DNA from: Talpa occidentalis | Taxonomy: Eukaryota > Chordata > Mammalia > Eulipotyphla > Talpidae | NCBI RefSeq assembly: GCF_014898055.3 | Contig: NW_023605305.1 | Location: forward strand, 114,858,734-114,922,733 | DNA: 64,000 nucleotides | Direction of reading: 5' to 3' | Shown here: positions 9,540 to 21,731 of the stretch, piece by piece | Layout: every line of letters starts with the position of its first letter | Numbering within the stretch: the stretch's first letter is position 1 | Made by a program: the position numbers and the translations under genes | The notes under the pieces: model-generated | The model's input: only the letters and a program-made list of their open reading frames with translations | What the model was told of the DNA's origin: nothing | The model's database searches: none

Positions 9540-12500
9540 ATTCCTAGAGTGGGATAGAAACAGTGAAAGTGACTAGTCATTAGGGCAGCTCAGAGGAAGG
9601 TACTTTGAGAATTTTACCCAAAGATTCTAGCACACTTAGTGACCTGAATGTGGAGAAGGGATGAAGGAAGGAAAACAAAGTTTTCTTCTGTTTGAAAGAG
9701 AGTCGGTCCCCCTGCTGCATACTTCTGAACACTGCACTAGGCCCTCTTTTCTAGCTCTGCTTTAAATTCTGCCCCTAGTCCCTCTCCAGTTTATAATCTG
9801 TTCCAGTACAGTAAGCAAAGCTAAGTGTTCACTGGAAAGTGAAAGGATCACTTGCAACCATCATGTGCAAGCAGAACCACTTCTTTCCAATAAAAGGATT
9901 TTTCTCTCACCAGGACGGACCTTCTGTGTCTTTTCTACAGATAGCCAAGACCCAGTGGGTGAGACATCTTCAATCTTCCTTTATTTAACCTCTGAATACC
10001 AGCCCTCTATATCCTCCAGTGTAACTACTACAGTATTTGGTCCATAGGGGTTCAAAAGAATGATTAAAAAAAAAAGATCTGAACTGCTTTAAAACCCCAT
10101 AAAATCCCGCCAGACATATCCACAGTTTGCTATAGGAAAGAGTAGAAGAGAGAGTTTTAGCTCATCTTGTTGATGTTACTAACATGCAAGGCACTTAGAT
10201 GTGCATAGCAAGAATGAGCAGGCCTGTATTTTAGCCCCCTGTGCTCTACCCTCCTCCTGCAAACTTGGGATGTTACTTTACTACTTTATGCCTCAGTTTC
10301 TTCATCTGGTCAAAGTGACCATATTTCTAGAGATATGGTTAGGTTACCCTAGAGATATTCAAATGTCAGAATGAGTAAATCAAAGTCTATGAATAATTTA
10401 ATTTATTAAAAAGAAAATACTGTCTATCATTCATTATTTTAGTAATGGTGAAGTTATAAGAGCAACTCAATGGTGAACTTATAAGAGCAACTCAAGTTTT
10501 TCTGCAGACCAGCCAGAGGAGAACCAATAGGTTCTGATTTCACCAACTTATCTTAGAGACATTGCAGTGCAGTTTGTATTGTTCCAGCAAAGAACAGGTG
10601 CTGGTTGTTTTCTAAGAAAGTGAAATTTGCCTGAGGCCCAGAATCACTGGTCTGGAACAGGTCATCTGAGTGTGGCAAGGAGCTAGAATGAAGATCAGGT
10701 TAAGTCATCTCCCTGGTTGCATAAACTCCTTCTCAACTTTTAACAGGTTTTTTTTTTATAGTCTTTTTTTTGTGTGTGTGTTTTCCCTTATTCTTTTTCT
10801 ATTTTTAATTGTTTTTATTGCTTATTTTTATTCTTTTCCTTTTCAACCATTTAAACACCCTATACTTTGTTTACATTCTGTTTAATATTTCTCATGTCAT
10901 TAGGCAGTTGTTGGTTACTGAAGCTCTTTCAGAGCTGAGAGTGTTTTATTCATCTTCCACAGATGTGGGAAAGATTAACAGTGCTGTGCCTATTAAAATT
11001 CAGATAGATCTTTCTTTCTAAACCATTTCCTAAATTACTCTAGCATCCCTTAAAACCTGAAACCATACAAGGACTCAAACCCATAACAGAAACTTAATAA
11101 ATTGGGGGTTAATTATTCCCTGAAGGCAGACCCTGGAAGCTGCTTGAGAGCAATGACTTAATCCTGCCAGGGGGTCTCTGACAGGCACCTACCTAGTATG
11201 GGACACGGAGGAGAACCCTGCTTCTGCGGGCTGGGTCTTGGGTGTGTTCCCTCCTCTCTCGTCAGCTCCCTTCTTCTCTGAGGCTTGCTGCATCCCAGCC
11301 TCCAGTGGGGTGTTTTCTCAGGAGGAGCTCTCTTGATGGAAGAGAATTGTGTCTACGCAATGGCCTGGCTTCTCTCCAGAGCTTCCTAGAGGAATCAAAG
11401 AAGAAGGAAGGAATCAAAGAATTAAAGAAGTTGGATTGCCGAAGAGGACCCCATAGGGGCCCAAGATCACAAGGACAAATGCTGCAAGAAAGTACAGAAT
11501 GAAGTTGGAATATGCCCCCTTGAAGAGTCCTCCCTTAGCCAAGGGGACCCATCCGGTTGGAGGAAAGATGCCGCAAGTTAGGGGGAGAGGTTGTTAGGAG
11601 GAGGGAGAAGAGCAGCCACATGAAGGAGGAAATAAACAATGAAAGCAAATAGACTTCCAACAGAGCTAAAGGATGAGTTTTTTGTTGTTTTTTTTTTGTC
11701 TTACAGTTGAGATGAATTTCTGTGGGAGTGTCCCCTCAGAAATCAGGGAGCCTTGTCATCACCCACAGGTTTTGAGAATTGTCAAGGCAGAAACAAAGCT
11801 TGAGATGTGTGAGTTCAAACCCCCAGTGGCCAGGACACCACAATAGTGTGATGAGGGCTCAGGGGCAAGGTCTCAAGTGGTGACCCCAGAATCAGAACAC
11901 GGAGGTGGTCACAGAGCCCCAGGGGCCCGCCTTCTGACCGTGCTGGCCACACTCAGCGCCAGGCTGCTGCTCTCCCCCTGGGTGTCTCTGTTAATGGAAA
12001 CCGCCTCTTTCACCAATTTTAATATCTGCGGCTCCTTATGCTGATTGCGCTAACGGATCAGTTTCTATAGAGAAATCTAAAAATATTCTTCTCATTCAAG
12101 TTTGGTTTCACATGAACAATGTCAAAGCAACAACCTTTTTATCTATACCTTTGTTTTCTTGAAGATCGTTTCAATAAAACAATTCTTGTGGCTTTTTCTA
12201 AATGAATTTTTAAGTATTTGTGATTCTTACTGTTCCTTTTTCAGAACTCTCTATATTTTACCCCCAACATCCATTCAAGAACATAGTAACCAAAAACTGG
12301 AGTACAATTGCTCTAAATATGACTAGTAAAATGGAGCACAATGATGTCTTACTCTTCCATCTCATAATAATCTATCCCCATACAATGTGGGATTTCTTTC
12401 TCCAGCCACAGGGAAACATGCAGGGATTGCATCTAACATGAAGTCAGCTTTAACCTTCCAAACTCCCACCCTCACCCAATTTTGCTACTTGCAGATGATT

Positions 12501-12935
12501 GTTTTTACCCTGCTTAAAAAAAAATCTCTATACACATACTCTGCTAATGTCTGTTTTAAGTTTCATTCTCATTCTACAAGTTACTTTCCACTTTATCAAA
12601 GTCCTTAAAAATTTGTTTATCTCCTGAAATATGAATAATGGATATATAAAGGGGGCTGATTTAACCATCTAATAGATTTATTTATCCTTCCACTCAGTCT
12701 TTACAGAGTTGTCAGAAAAGTATCGAAAATGGCCCATGACACAGCCCAGTGACAGCTAGGCCATGGGATGGACAGTGACATGAGCAATAGTTTTGAGGAC
12801 ACAGCGACTGAGTGTTTGCCTTTCTCTGTGATGAAATACTATTTCCATGGTCAACTTTAAGGTACCAATGAGAGACCACTGAATTCAGAGTTGGGAAAGG
12901 AAGCTAAGTGACATCCCGTGACATAGTGTTCTCAA
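9540..12935. other. Intergenic, no gene seen
   Basis: AT-rich sequence with pyrimidine runs near 10,745-10,860. No recognised exon of PDE4DIP upstream of block a, no RNA gene, and no young repeat. Open frames are short and low-complexity. Confidence 0.5.
10445..10496. repeat. 26-bp tandem duplication
   Basis: The unit aatggtgaagttataagagc followed by aactc occurs twice in a row with one mismatch (gaagtt / gaactt). It is a small local duplication in non-coding sequence. Confidence 0.8.
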
Positions 12936-12939
12936 CGTC

Positions 12940-13450
12940 CAAAATGCCATGGCCATGCCACCTCACAGTCATCAGGATGGCTGCTGTTGAAAAAACACTT
13001 GCACACAGAAAATAACAAGTGTTGTTGAGGAGGCAGAGAAATTGAAACCCTTGGGCAATGTTGATGGAGTCATAAAACGGTGCCACTGCTATGGAAGACT
13101 ATGTGGCAGTTCTTCAAAAAATGAAAACCAGAACTGCTAATATGATCTAGCCATTGGCTTTACTTTTGAGTATATGCCCCAAAGAAGTCAAAGCCATGTT
13201 TCAGAGATATTTGTACAGCTACACAGCACTGTTCACAACAGCCAAAAGGTGGAAGCAATCCACTGTCCATCAACAGAGGAATGGACAAAATTTGGAATGT
13301 ACATACAAGGGAAAGTCATTTAGCCTTGAGAAAGGAAGGAAATGCTAAAACATATTATGACATAGATGGACCTTGAAGACATTACACTCAGTCACAAAAG
13401 GGCAGATACTGTAGGAGTCCACTTCCATGAAGTACATAGTGTAGTCAGAT
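12940..13450 (+). mobile_element. Old L1 3' fragment
   Basis: Contains diverged but recognisable L1 ORF2/3' end order: tcaggatggctgctgttg, then gagaaattgaaacccttggg, then atggaagactatgtggcag, then catcaacagaggaatgg. Frames are broken. It is much older than the L1 at 35.7-38.7 kb. Confidence 0.75.
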
Positions 13451-13599
13451 TCTTAGAAAGAAGAGTGTTAGTTACCAGGAGAGCAATTTATTAAAGTCAA
13501 AAGTTCTTACAGGAAAATCATTGTGTATTGAGATTGTCCTTATTATAGATATTCTACTGCTGCAGATATTGACACCTACTAGGTCCATAGGATTTTGGT

Positions 13600-13613
13600 A
13601 GTGTGTGTGTGTA

Positions 13614-13669
<56 letters not shown>
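13600..13669. repeat. (TG)n(AG)n compound microsatellite
   Basis: About 36 bp of mostly TG dinucleotides (one tatg interruption) run directly into about 32 bp of AG dinucleotides. Likely length-polymorphic. Confidence 0.95.
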
Positions 13670-13671
<2 letters not shown>

Positions 13672-14586
13672 CCTGTTGGTCACTTTCTCTGGAGAACTCT
13701 AATATAGACAGCATACTAATCTCACCCTTGCCATTTATGGAGGAAAGAAGAACAAATGTCTGGGATCCGTGAGTTTTTTCTCCCCTTGGGTAAGTTGCTT
13801 GACACAAGGTTATTAGAGACTCACTCTAAGTCACCACAGAAATCAATTACAGTTACACAAAATATCTTGGAAGTTTAGCTGAGGAGCAGATGCAGAGACA
13901 TACTGCTGCTTAATGCCCACCATTATCTGTTATACCTCCTGCTTCTTTAACTCAGGAGGAAACACCCCCTTTATTAGAATGTCGTAGATAGATGTACAGA
14001 AAGTTTGTTGTGCTAGCAAGAATATAAAGAAAAGGAATCTCTGAGTTCGAAAAATAAGTTGGACTATAAGTTGGTCCCACTACTATGTGAGGAAAATGTA
14101 CAAGGTTTGATACTAAAATTTAAAAACATTGACCATAACCACTATAACTGAGCAATTGCATGTCCAGGACTCTGTCCCACAGAAATACTCATACAAGCGG
14201 CAAGAGAAGTATGCACAAGGATGATGACCCCAGCATTATTTGCAACATAAAATTATGAAGGCAACTAACTTTCAAAACAACATGTAGAGAGCTAAATAAT
14301 AGTATAAAGGAAGAAATGTCTTCACTAGAAATAATGAAGAAGATAATGATGAGGGTGATGATTGCCACTGATACAATTATTGAGCAATGACTAAACCCAA
14401 GCACACCCTGCAGGTAGCTCTTGAGCGCAGATGCTAGAAGGCCTTTGGTTCCGTAGAACCTTCATGTCGCCTGTAAAACTGTCTTTCCAAACTGATTGCC
14501 CTGAGGGTTCGAGCCCAGAAGTGTTTAGGAAGGTGAGCTAATTCTCTTCCAACGGGTGGACCCATAGGAACCAGTTTGGATGTTGT

Positions 14587-14590
14587 AAAA
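14587..14590 (-). terminator. Pol III terminator of tRNA-Asn
   Basis: TTTT on the minus strand, 9 bases past the tRNA 3' end. Confidence 0.8.
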
Positions 14591-14599
14591 TACCAGCCT

Positions 14600-14616
14600 C
14601 GTCCCTGGGTGGGCTC

Positions 14617-14656
<40 letters not shown>

Positions 14657-14673
14657 AATTGCGCCACAGAGAC
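14600..14673 (-). tRNA. tRNA-Asn (GTT)
   Basis: A 74-nt cloverleaf on the minus strand: acceptor 5' GTCTCTG pairs with 3' CAGGGAC (one G-U pair), D arm, anticodon arm with loop CTGTTAA (anticodon GTT), and T arm with GGTTCGAGCC (box B). Box A is GGCGCAATTGG. No intron. It matches the usual mammalian tRNA-Asn(GTT) apart from one D-loop base, as I remember it. A pol III stop (TTTT read on minus, aaaa at 14,587-14,590) follows closely. Many tRNA-Asn genes sit near the 1q21 histone cluster in human. Confidence 0.95.
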
Positions 14674-14799
14674 ACAACAGCCAGCCTCCTCCCGGAGAGT
14701 CATCTCTCACGAAACACCACCTCCTATGGTGCGACCCGACCAGGTTCCGAGCCTAGGACAAGAAAAGAAAAGAATTACTGCGAGGAATCAACTTGCTCG

Positions 14800-16660
14800 T
14801 CCTGTCTGACGCTGGTGGCTTGTGGGATTCCGAAGCTGGGGCGCCTGGAAAGTCTCGCGGGCCTTGGCGCCCACCTTTCCCAAAAGCCAGCGCCCGGGGA
14901 GTTGCCCGGGTCCCGACACCCAGTCCCAGGGTAGGTGTCGAGTAGGGGCCAAAGGAAGTCGAATGCCCGGGACGCTCAGTTAGGACTTGTTGAATTCAGC
15001 GGCGGAGCGACCGCACAGACAGTGCGCGCAACGCAGACTCGAGGCACCTGCAGCACCTGCTTGGGAAACCACCCACTTTCTCCTGCTGTGAGTTAGACTT
15101 GGAGCAAGGACACGTCTCTCTCCTAGTCCAGGAACCTAAACAATTTCTGCAACAAAATGGCCAGGACTTGATCAGTCACTGACAGCTTCTTTAATGTTTG
15201 TCCCCACTGCAATGCGGGACGCAACAGAGAGCGCCAAACAGGCTCCCCGTCAGCCCAGGCACGCGGCTCCCCGGCCCCCCGCCCCGCTGCGGCCCCCCGA
15301 CTCCCCGCTGCGGCGCCCCGACTCCCCGCTGCTCTTCGCGCTGCCAAACGCAGGTGCCCGGCGGGCTCGCGAGCTGGGGCGAGCCCTGGAGGAACCGCCC
15401 GCGTCTCGCAGTTGGGCTCCCTGCACCTCTCATGGTGTCTTGGCCCTTTGAAGAGCTCTGAGAACCAGGACTGACGAGACCTTTCACAAGCGGGTAAGTT
15501 CTTTTTAAAAAGCTTCGTCCGGGCCAGTTGGCTTCGCGCGCGCAGCCTTGATGGAGAGGGGTGCCCAGAGGCGCACAGCGCCCCGCCGGGGCCGCCCGCG
15601 CTCCGCGCTCCACGCAGCAGCTCTCCGGGGCCAGACGGGAGGACAGACGGGAGGGACAGACCCCGCAGGCCCGGCCGTGCGCAGCGACGCCCGCTGCACG
15701 CCCGAGCCCAACTCACCGTCGCGCGCCGGGAGCGCTCCGGGTTCAGGCGCTTCTGGACGCGGACGCAGCGGGACGTGGGCCTCTGTCAGCCGCCCCCGGC
15801 GGCGTCGGGCGGTCCCCGCGTCCTCCGCGCTCAGAGCCGAGCCGCCCCCCCGGGCCCTGCCCGCCGCGCCGCGGGCGCTCGGGCTGCGGACGTTACGCGC
15901 GCGAGGAGGCCGCGCCCGGGAGCCGCGCACCCGCGGGGGCGTCGCGCGGGCTCGGGGCGCAGGAATCAACGGCCCCCGGCGGCCGCGGGGGCCCGGCCTG
16001 TCCCGCTGCTCTGGGCGCCCCGTCGCGGAGAGCCCCCGCGGCCCAACCGCAGACCCGGGGCGGGAGGCTCAGCCCCCCGGTCTGAGCGCACCCCACGAGG
16101 GTCGCGGGCTGAACCCGCTCCGCGCCCCCGCAGCGAACCTTCGCCCAAGGCCAGACGATGCGGCGGCGCAGAGCCCGCGACTGCCGGGCAGGAAAAGCCG
16201 TTGCTCGGCCGCGAGGCGCGGGCTGCGAAGGGCAGGCCGGCCCCGGGGGGGCTTTTGCCTGAGCGCCAGGACGGGCGGGCCTGGCTCCCGCTCCACGAGA
16301 AAACTGCTGGCCGCAGGTTTGGGGGGCGCTCCCGAGCCCAGCTCAGGCCCGCGGAGTCTGGCGCGAAAGTTTTCCAGGCACACGGCCTCAGTTCCTCATC
16401 CTTGAGAGCCCTTGATGATGTTGGGGATCCCCCAGCCTCCTTCCGGGGTCTCCCCTGGCGCCGCCTCCGGGCCGCGTCCCGCGGCGGGTGCTGAAGGCGG
16501 ACTCCCGACCCCGCAGAGCGCTCGGGGTCCCCAGGCACCCGGGGTGTACCCCGCGATGACCCGCTCTCCTTCTGGGACTTTTATCTCTGCGCCCTCGCTC
16601 GCTGCCCAGCGGCTGACGGCCCCGGGTCGGCGACGCGTGTCAAAGGCTTGACTTGCTGGC
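14800..16660. other. CpG island between two tRNA genes
   Basis: About 1.8 kb of very CpG-rich sequence, densest from 15,240 to 16,640. Long open frames occur in several frames on both strands at once, as expected from base composition. I find no start context, domain or splice signal that singles one out. A promoter for an unannotated transcript, or open chromatin linked to the tRNA genes, are both possible. Confidence 0.6.
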
Positions 16661-16954
16661 TCTCTGCGTCTTTAGGGTCCCAAGAGAAGGCCTGACTGTG
16701 ACAACGGTCTTCGTTCTAAGTGTTCAAAATGGCAGCCCGCCAGGAACGCTCGCTGCTTGCAAAGACAGACTAAGTGGTCGCTGCCAGTCTCCGTCCTGCA
16801 CGGTTCCTGATCAGACCGATTCCCGAATGTTTTAAGTTCCAGAAGTTAGAACTTGTTAGGCCTTGTCCAGAAGTTAGGCCTTGTCTGCAACTTGCAGCTG
16901 ACGCGCGCAAAACTCGCCTGTGCAGGCTCCCCTGGGTGGAAGCACAAGACGGGC

Positions 16955-16958
16955 AAAA
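16955..16958 (-). terminator. Pol III terminator of tRNA-Gly
   Basis: TTTT on the minus strand just past the tRNA-Gly 3' end. Confidence 0.8.
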
Positions 16959-16963
16959 CAATC

Positions 16964-17034
16964 TGCATTGGCCGGGAATCGAACCCGGGTCTCCCGCGTG
17001 GGAGGCGAGAATTCTACCACTGAACCACCAATGC
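16964..17034 (-). tRNA. tRNA-Gly (CCC)
   Basis: A 71-nt cloverleaf on minus: acceptor GCATTGG pairs with CCAATGC before the discriminator A. Anticodon stem CTCGC/GCGGG with loop CTCCCAC gives anticodon CCC. T arm carries GGTTCGATTCC. No intron. It differs from the common tRNA-Gly(GCC) in the anticodon base and its stem. A TTTT stop (aaaa at 16,955-16,958 on plus) follows after five bases. Looks functional. Confidence 0.95.
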
Positions 17035-17039
17035 CTCTA

Positions 17040-19480
17040 CTCCAGTCGATTTTGGAGGAGTATTTGGATAGACTCTCCAGAAAGACCAATCTTCCCCAAA
17101 TGGTTTTTTATAGTGTTGGCTAATTACTAACAAAGACACCCAAACTAATGTTTTCACAGAAAACTTGTACTAGTCAAATGCTGGATCTGCGGAACAGACT
17201 CCAATGAAAACGGTAGCAAAATACCAGAAATTCTCCCAGTTTTCTTACTTCTGTTCCTGTAACTTCAATTGTCAATCTCAAACTGTGCCTTACTGGTTTT
17301 TAGAATGTAACCTAACTTGTATGTTAGGTAGGTAAAATTATAATCTAGGGAAGAAAAAAGAGCCAGAACCCAGTGTGAGAATAAAGAGAGGGAGAAAGAA
17401 CAATATCAAGAAAGAAAGTGAAATAAATTTTGGTCATTAGTTGCTCTGTAGCTTTTTTGGGGGGGTGAGGGGGATAAAAGTGTAATGATCAGTCAGTTAT
17501 TATAATAATGTATGTAAAACATTGCATGAAGTGTGTCTAAGTAGTATAAAACATTTGAATGAATATATGACATAAAAGTGAAAAGATAATACAAATGCCA
17601 TCGCTCTATTATAGTGGTTATGGTCAACACTAATATCTTAAATTATAAATGTAAAGAATAAAGTCTCCCTTTGTCCCCTTTTACTACAAGAAGGCTGTAC
17701 TCACCTTCCGAAAAGCCAAGAGAGAACCCAACATTTAACCACATCTGCCAAATGCTAAGATACCTTCAAGATATAAATATATGTTTTATTTCCTCTCACT
17801 GCACCTTTACTGCAAAGGATTCATTTTCCCCAGAGAGGACCTGGGGACAGAATTTCAGCCCCCCCCCCCCTTTCTGGGGTAAAGATGTTAATTGCCCAAG
17901 TCAAATATAGAGAGGGAAGCAGACTCAGGGTTGACTAGCAATAATTGTTTCTATCCACCCTTGTGATTACTGTATCACTCCCACACAAAGCCAGATATAG
18001 AGCTAGTTTGTCTCACTGCACTATTAACTTTTGACAATGCCCAAATGACTTAAACTCTTAGCTTTCTCATGCATGACATTGAGCTAAAAGATGTCCTCAT
18101 CCAAGTAAAACGTTTGGTGGTCCAGCCTAGTGTAGAGGGATGAATTCAAATTCATTTCTGTTAAATTCTGCCTCTCCAAGAAGTTAACTTCCTTCTGAGA
18201 ACCATCCTAGAGGCTGGAGGAAGAGAAACTTCCCTTTTCGGGGAAGAAAAGGGGGTGGCCAGGAAAACATTAGACATGAGTAATTCAACCTCACCCATCT
18301 AGCCTGGATAAAACCTAAGAAACAATGCCCTTGTACAGAAATTTTCAAGGATTGAGACCACTGTATGTGCTTGTTTCTGATCCCCAACAGTACAAGATAT
18401 TCACTCAAATAACTTCCTTCCAAAACAAAATATTGCTGAATCCATCAATCTACACCAACTACACCTAGTAGTTCTTTGAGCCGAGAACTTTTCAAAATTC
18501 AGAAAAACTGGCCTAACTCCCAGAGTAACCAGAAGGGAGTTAGTTATTGCCTGACTGTATTGGAGGAACTGTTGGAACTTCACTCCATCTGGAGTGAAGG
18601 CCGTTCACTAATAATTAACTGTGTTTGTTTAACTAACTATAAAACAGCCAGTGAGAGATGAGGTGTTGGAAAAGTTGAAGTTTGAGGCTCAGCAGTTCTC
18701 AGATTAGCTTCCTGATCTAATAAAAGCTCATATTAAAGATTCAGCCTCTGTCTTTTGTCTTTTCAGCTTGACAATTGTGGCAGGCAGAAAAGCTGAGACA
18801 ATATCACATTGTAGAATGCTCTTTGAACCATCATTTTTGTTTAGAGTGAATTTTTCTTGTCATTACTCCAAACTGACTGCTCTCTCAGGTTATTACAAGG
18901 AAAATAGCACCATTATTCAACCTCAGCTCTAGCCCCTCAAAATACTGAGGGACAGAGCTGTATCAACTGCAAAGTTGTTACAGCTGTAAGTAAAGTTCTT
19001 ACAAATTCTGGGTTATGCTATCATAAAGGAAGCCACTTCTTTGGTATATATGTCCAACATTGAAAGGATTACCAGTATGCAGCTAGTCATCATCTTCATG
19101 CAGAGATTTGTCTTAAGTTGACATGGTTTGAAAAAGATGATAAAAATAAGTTTCTACAGAAAACATTCTATACATTAAGATTCACGACCACAAACTTTTG
19201 GTAATATTCTGTTGTCACTTCCTAGTGCATGAAATTGGTGAGAGTATTCTCCTGTAAAGATAACATCCTGGTGATTATTTTACGTTTTTTTACATAAAAC
19301 ATGCATGTTACACTTTTAGGAGAATCACTAGAGAATAAAAATAGTGCACAAAAATTGCAAATCATGAGAAGAAAGAAATAGAAAAAGAAAAATAGCAAAT
19401 AAAAGGAAATTTTATTACCAGTAGCAGGACCATCGTGAATCCAAACAGAAGAAGAAACTAAAGTCATGATTCAAATTAAA
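17040..19480. other. Intergenic, no gene seen
   Basis: AT-rich single-copy-looking sequence. No exon, RNA gene or young mobile element recognised. Short G-run (17,457-17,467) and C-run (17,860-17,870) only. Confidence 0.5.
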
Positions 19481-19489
19481 AAAAAAACC

Positions 19490-20640
19490 TCTTACAGTTT
19501 TATATTGGAATTGAAGAAAGGCTAAAATGAATAACTTGAACATAGAATTTAAAGTCAGCAAAGGGAAGGAGAAGGAAGATAATAAACAAAAAAAATAATT
19601 AAAATAGAAACATCATGATAAAACCAATAGAATCTACAAAGTCTAAATTTGATTCTTTAAAAAGACTAATAGCATTGATAAACTTCTGGTGAAATTTATG
19701 ATAAATAGAGAAACAGAAATCTTAAGTGCAAAACATTGCCAAGTCAAATCCATCAATATCTAAAAACATATAATAAAATACATATTTAAACATAATATTT
19801 TATTATATAGTAATAACATAATGTTATTAAATAATACATATAAGTATATAATGAATCATGATGAAATTAAGTTACAGGGGGATTTAAGAGATTTTCCACA
19901 ACAGAAAATCTAGAAATATAATTAGCCACATTAACTAGTTGGAGGAAATTATATGATCATCTCAGGTAATAGAGAAAAAGAATTCGGTAAAACTTAACAC
20001 TGATTCATGATTTAGCAAACTAATAAGTTAATCATCATTTTCCTGAAAAAGCATATCTACCAAAATCCTACAGCAAATAACCATATAAGGATTTGAAAGA
20101 AAGAAGTAAAATTCTATAATACTTGAAGATAAAATGAATGTTTACCCCAAAATTTGCAAAAGAATCTGCAAACAAATAATCTGAGAAATATTTTAGAGTT
20201 TAGTAAAGTATCTGGATATAAAACCACTGCTCCCTAAATCAATTGCATTTTCTACTATACCATAAACAAATGTTTAGAAAATGTAAATTTTAAATTACCA
20301 GTTGAATTAGCAAAGATATATACACATACACACGTGTGGAAAGAGAGCACACAAGATCTATGCAAGAAAACAATGCAACTTAGTGAAAGTAATTCTGGAA
20401 CACCAAACTTGACTAGATTATACCAAGCTTGTGATTTGAAACAGTCAATGTTATAAAGATACAAATCATCCCCCAATTACTTTCTTAATTCAATGTAATT
20501 CTGATCCACACCCCAACAGTATTAAGAAATCTGACGACATATATGAAAACTTAATTTATGGTAAGCTTAACAGTTCACAGCACAGAACAAATGATTTCAG
20601 TTTTTCAATGCTGCTGCCACAAGTATTTATATATATGGAA
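19490..20640 (+). mobile_element. Decayed L1 ORF2 remnant
   Basis: A-rich plus-strand sequence with faint L1 ORF2 order (gaaataaaa..., ccaatagaatctacaaag, tttgattctttaaaaag, later ctccctaaatcaattgcat). Stops in every frame. An old L1 insertion; ends are not definable by eye. Confidence 0.55.
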
Positions 20641-20760
20641 AAAAATAAATTAGATATTTGTTTTACGCCGCATTCAGATACTATTTGCAGATCAATTTAA
20701 AATTTAAATGTAAAAGGCAAAACATACACAACAGTGATCCCAATAGTTTATACCAATTTT

Positions 20761-21055
20761 TATTTTTTATTTTTTTCCTATTTTTAAAAAAAGATTTATT
20801 TATTTATTTATACAAGAACTGGGGTACAGGCCAGATGCGCAGGATGGTGAGAGGATTCACCAGACACAGAGTGGAGAACAGAACAGGCAGACTGACGAAG
20901 TACTCTGCTGAGAGGAGCAGTGGGAGAGGCAGGAGAGGTCTGCCGCGCCAGGTGGGACGACCCTCGCCAGCTGGCTGGGATTGAACCGGCGCTGCAGAGG
21001 CTGCGGACAGCTTCACAGCGCTGCCCTCAACCTCCTGAGCCACCAGGGGAGGACC
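20761..21055 (-). repeat. SINE copy 3
   Basis: Minus-strand copy with tail at the low-coordinate end and head (cctcccctggtgg on minus) at about 21,055. Perfect 12-bp target-site duplication tataccaatttt at 20,749-20,760 and 21,056-21,067. Confidence 0.95.
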
Positions 21056-21273
21056 TATACCAATTTTAAAATGAGGATTTGCCATATTCTAGCCCCAAGA
21101 AACAGTAATGGGAGAACAAGAATATAATCGGAATAGAAAGTTAACAAAAATGTAACCTTCCCTTGGAATCTAACTAAAAGTCTAGAGTGTCAAACTGGAG
21201 CAGATGGAATAAGAGGTAGGAGAACGGGGAGGGAGTGTCAAGTTAGGAATGTTTACTCAGAAAGGGAAGATGA

Positions 21274-21527
21274 GGCCTCCCCTGGTGGCTCAGACAGTTG
21301 ACCTCAGCGCTGTCAGGCAGTCCGCAATCTCTGCGGCCCAGGTTCCGTCCTAGCCAGCTGGGGAGCTACCCACATGGCGCAGCCGACCTCTCCTGTCTCC
21401 CCCGCTGCTCCCCTCAGCAGTGTATTTCAGTCAGTCTCCCTTTTCTGTTCCCTGCTCTGTCTCTGGTGAATCCTCTCACCCTCCTACACATCTGGTCTAT
21501 ACCCCAGTTCTTGTATGCATGAATAAA

Positions 21528-21565
<38 letters not shown>

Positions 21566-21567
21566 AA
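21274..21567 (+). repeat. SINE copy 4, just upstream of FCGR1A
   Basis: Full plus-strand copy: head cctcccctggtggctcag, body cccctcagcagtg, tail with cataaatac and a run of about 30 T. Target-site duplication aaagggaagatga at 21,261-21,273 and 21,568-21,580. It ends 133 bp before the FCGR1A start codon, inside what should be the proximal promoter. Confidence 0.95.
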
Positions 21568-21580
21568 AAAGGGAAGATGA

Positions 21581-21700
21581 TGAAAATGCTCGGAAGTGGT
21601 TGTTTCCTTCTTCTTTTCTGTCTTGAGTCCAGAACCTCACAAACCTTTTCAATGTCTTCTGTGTTGTAGATATTCCTGCTTACATCTGTCTGGAGATAAC
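21581..21700 (+). promoter_or_regulatory. FCGR1A proximal promoter / 5' UTR
   Basis: The 120 bases between the SINE and the ATG. No TATA box is seen. A pyrimidine run (tttccttcttcttttc, about 21,601-21,617) has GGAA cores on the minus strand and could be the PU.1/ETS element known to drive the human gene in myeloid cells. I did not find a clear STAT1 GAS site between the SINE and the ATG. Confidence 0.4.
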
Positions 21701-21731
21701 ATGTGGCTCTTCACAGCTCTACTCCTCTGGG
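21701..21731 (+). CDS. FCGR1A: FCGR1A exon 1 (signal peptide, first part)
   Basis: ATG TGG start, 31 nt, encodes [10 protein letters not shown] plus one base. Donor G|GTAAGT at 21,732. Close to the human start MWFLTTLLLW. Confidence 0.95.

Larger units (their letters stand above)
13460..14595. other. Intergenic, with microsatellite
   Basis: No gene recognised. Holds the TG/AG microsatellite at about 13,600-13,669 and AT-rich sequence up to the tRNA terminator at 14,587. Confidence 0.5.

Noticed and set aside
13472..13807. Open frame rich in Ser-Leu and Thr-His repeats
   Set aside because: Translation of the (TG)n(AG)n microsatellite.
15548..16494. Open frames of 285 and 239 codons on plus in the second CpG island
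   Set aside because: Overlapping frames with low-complexity Arg/Ala/Pro/Gly content and no homology.
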